A stretch of 7,029 bases of DNA from an uncultured Rhodopirellula sp. GTDB taxonomy: Bacteria; Planctomycetota; Planctomycetia; Pirellulales; Pirellulaceae. The notes beneath the pieces are model-generated. The model saw only the letters and a list, made by a program, of their open reading frames with translations. It did no database searches and was not told the origin of the DNA. The stretch lies in NCBI GenBank assembly GCA_913061385.1, contig CAJXTM010000186.1:1-7029 (forward strand), read 5' to 3'. Below, piece after piece: positions 6,984 through 7,029 of the stretch (positions within the stretch are counted from its first letter, which is position 1; every line of letters starts with the position of its first letter). Made by a program: the position numbers and the translations under genes.

Positions 6984-7029
6984 CTGTCTCTTATACACAT
7001 CTCCGAGCCCACGAGACCGAGGCTGATCT
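6984..7029 (-). other. Illumina Nextera read-2 adapter with i7 index (artefact)
   Basis: This is not native DNA. Positions 6984-7002 are the Tn5 mosaic end CTGTCTCTTATACACATCT. Positions 7003-7017 are CCGAGCCCACGAGAC, positions 7018-7025 (CGAGGCTG) match a Nextera i7 index that I recall as N710, and 7026-7029 (ATCT) begin the P7 oligo. Read on the minus strand this gives the false N-terminus MGSEMCIRD, starting at a GTG at 7010-7012. The tenth codon takes two bases from the adapter and one from native DNA. Confidence 0.98.

Noticed and set aside
28..7002. Inverted 19-bp Tn5 mosaic ends at both borders, as if the window were a transposon
   Set aside because: The mosaic ends are directly joined to Nextera adapter and index sequences, and no transposase is encoded between them. 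They come from library preparation.
6984..7012. A start codon and N-terminal signal peptide for the large ORF
   Set aside because: The GTG and the first nine residues are adapter, and the native residues that follow have no basic-then-hydrophobic signal pattern.

Overview
This window is one open reading frame from end to end, read on the minus strand, and it is a fragment of a giant secreted or surface protein. Both ends are sequencing artefacts. Positions 1-46 and 6984-7029 match Illumina Nextera adapters, including the 19-bp Tn5 mosaic ends and what look like an i5 index (GTAAGGAG) and an i7 index (CGAGGCTG). The native DNA is 47..6983 (6,937 bp). It is open in one frame with no internal stop, so the true start and stop of the gene both lie outside the contig. 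The apparent GTG start (7010-7012) and TGA stop (26-28) are in adapter sequence.

The organism is most likely a member of the Planctomycetota (Pirellulales/Rhodopirellula-like), probably from an environmental or metagenomic sample. This is inferred from family style: a very long, acidic, cysteine-free mosaic protein with PPC-type domains, matrixin-like and parallel beta-helix modules, roughly balanced base composition, and phrases I recall from planctomycete giant proteins. No rRNA, tRNA or housekeeping gene is present to confirm it.

Layout from the protein's N-terminal side (high coordinates) to its C-terminal side (low coordinates): an Ig-like beta domain (6569..6952); a first copy of a small beta module (6263..6529); a matrixin-like metallopeptidase fold whose zinc motif has lost all its ligands (5579..6088); a PPC-type domain split by a second copy of the beta module (4802..5566); a calcium-loop linker and a third, looser module (4358..4735); a parallel beta-helix opening with a DUF1565-like segment (3278..4336); a fibronectin-III-like spacer (2918..3271); a second and third beta-helix block (1763..2887); a second PPC-type domain (1157..1735); a third (569..1060); and a C-terminal stretch entering a probable fourth PPC-like unit when the adapter interrupts it (47..568).

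There is no second gene, RNA gene, CRISPR array, promoter or terminator, and no intergenic DNA. Long plus-strand ORFs are antisense shadows. The most interesting points are the matrixin-like domain that appears catalytically dead, the reuse of one beta module inside another domain, and a beta-helix unit repeated three times with an acidic, possibly calcium-binding loop at the same place in each copy.
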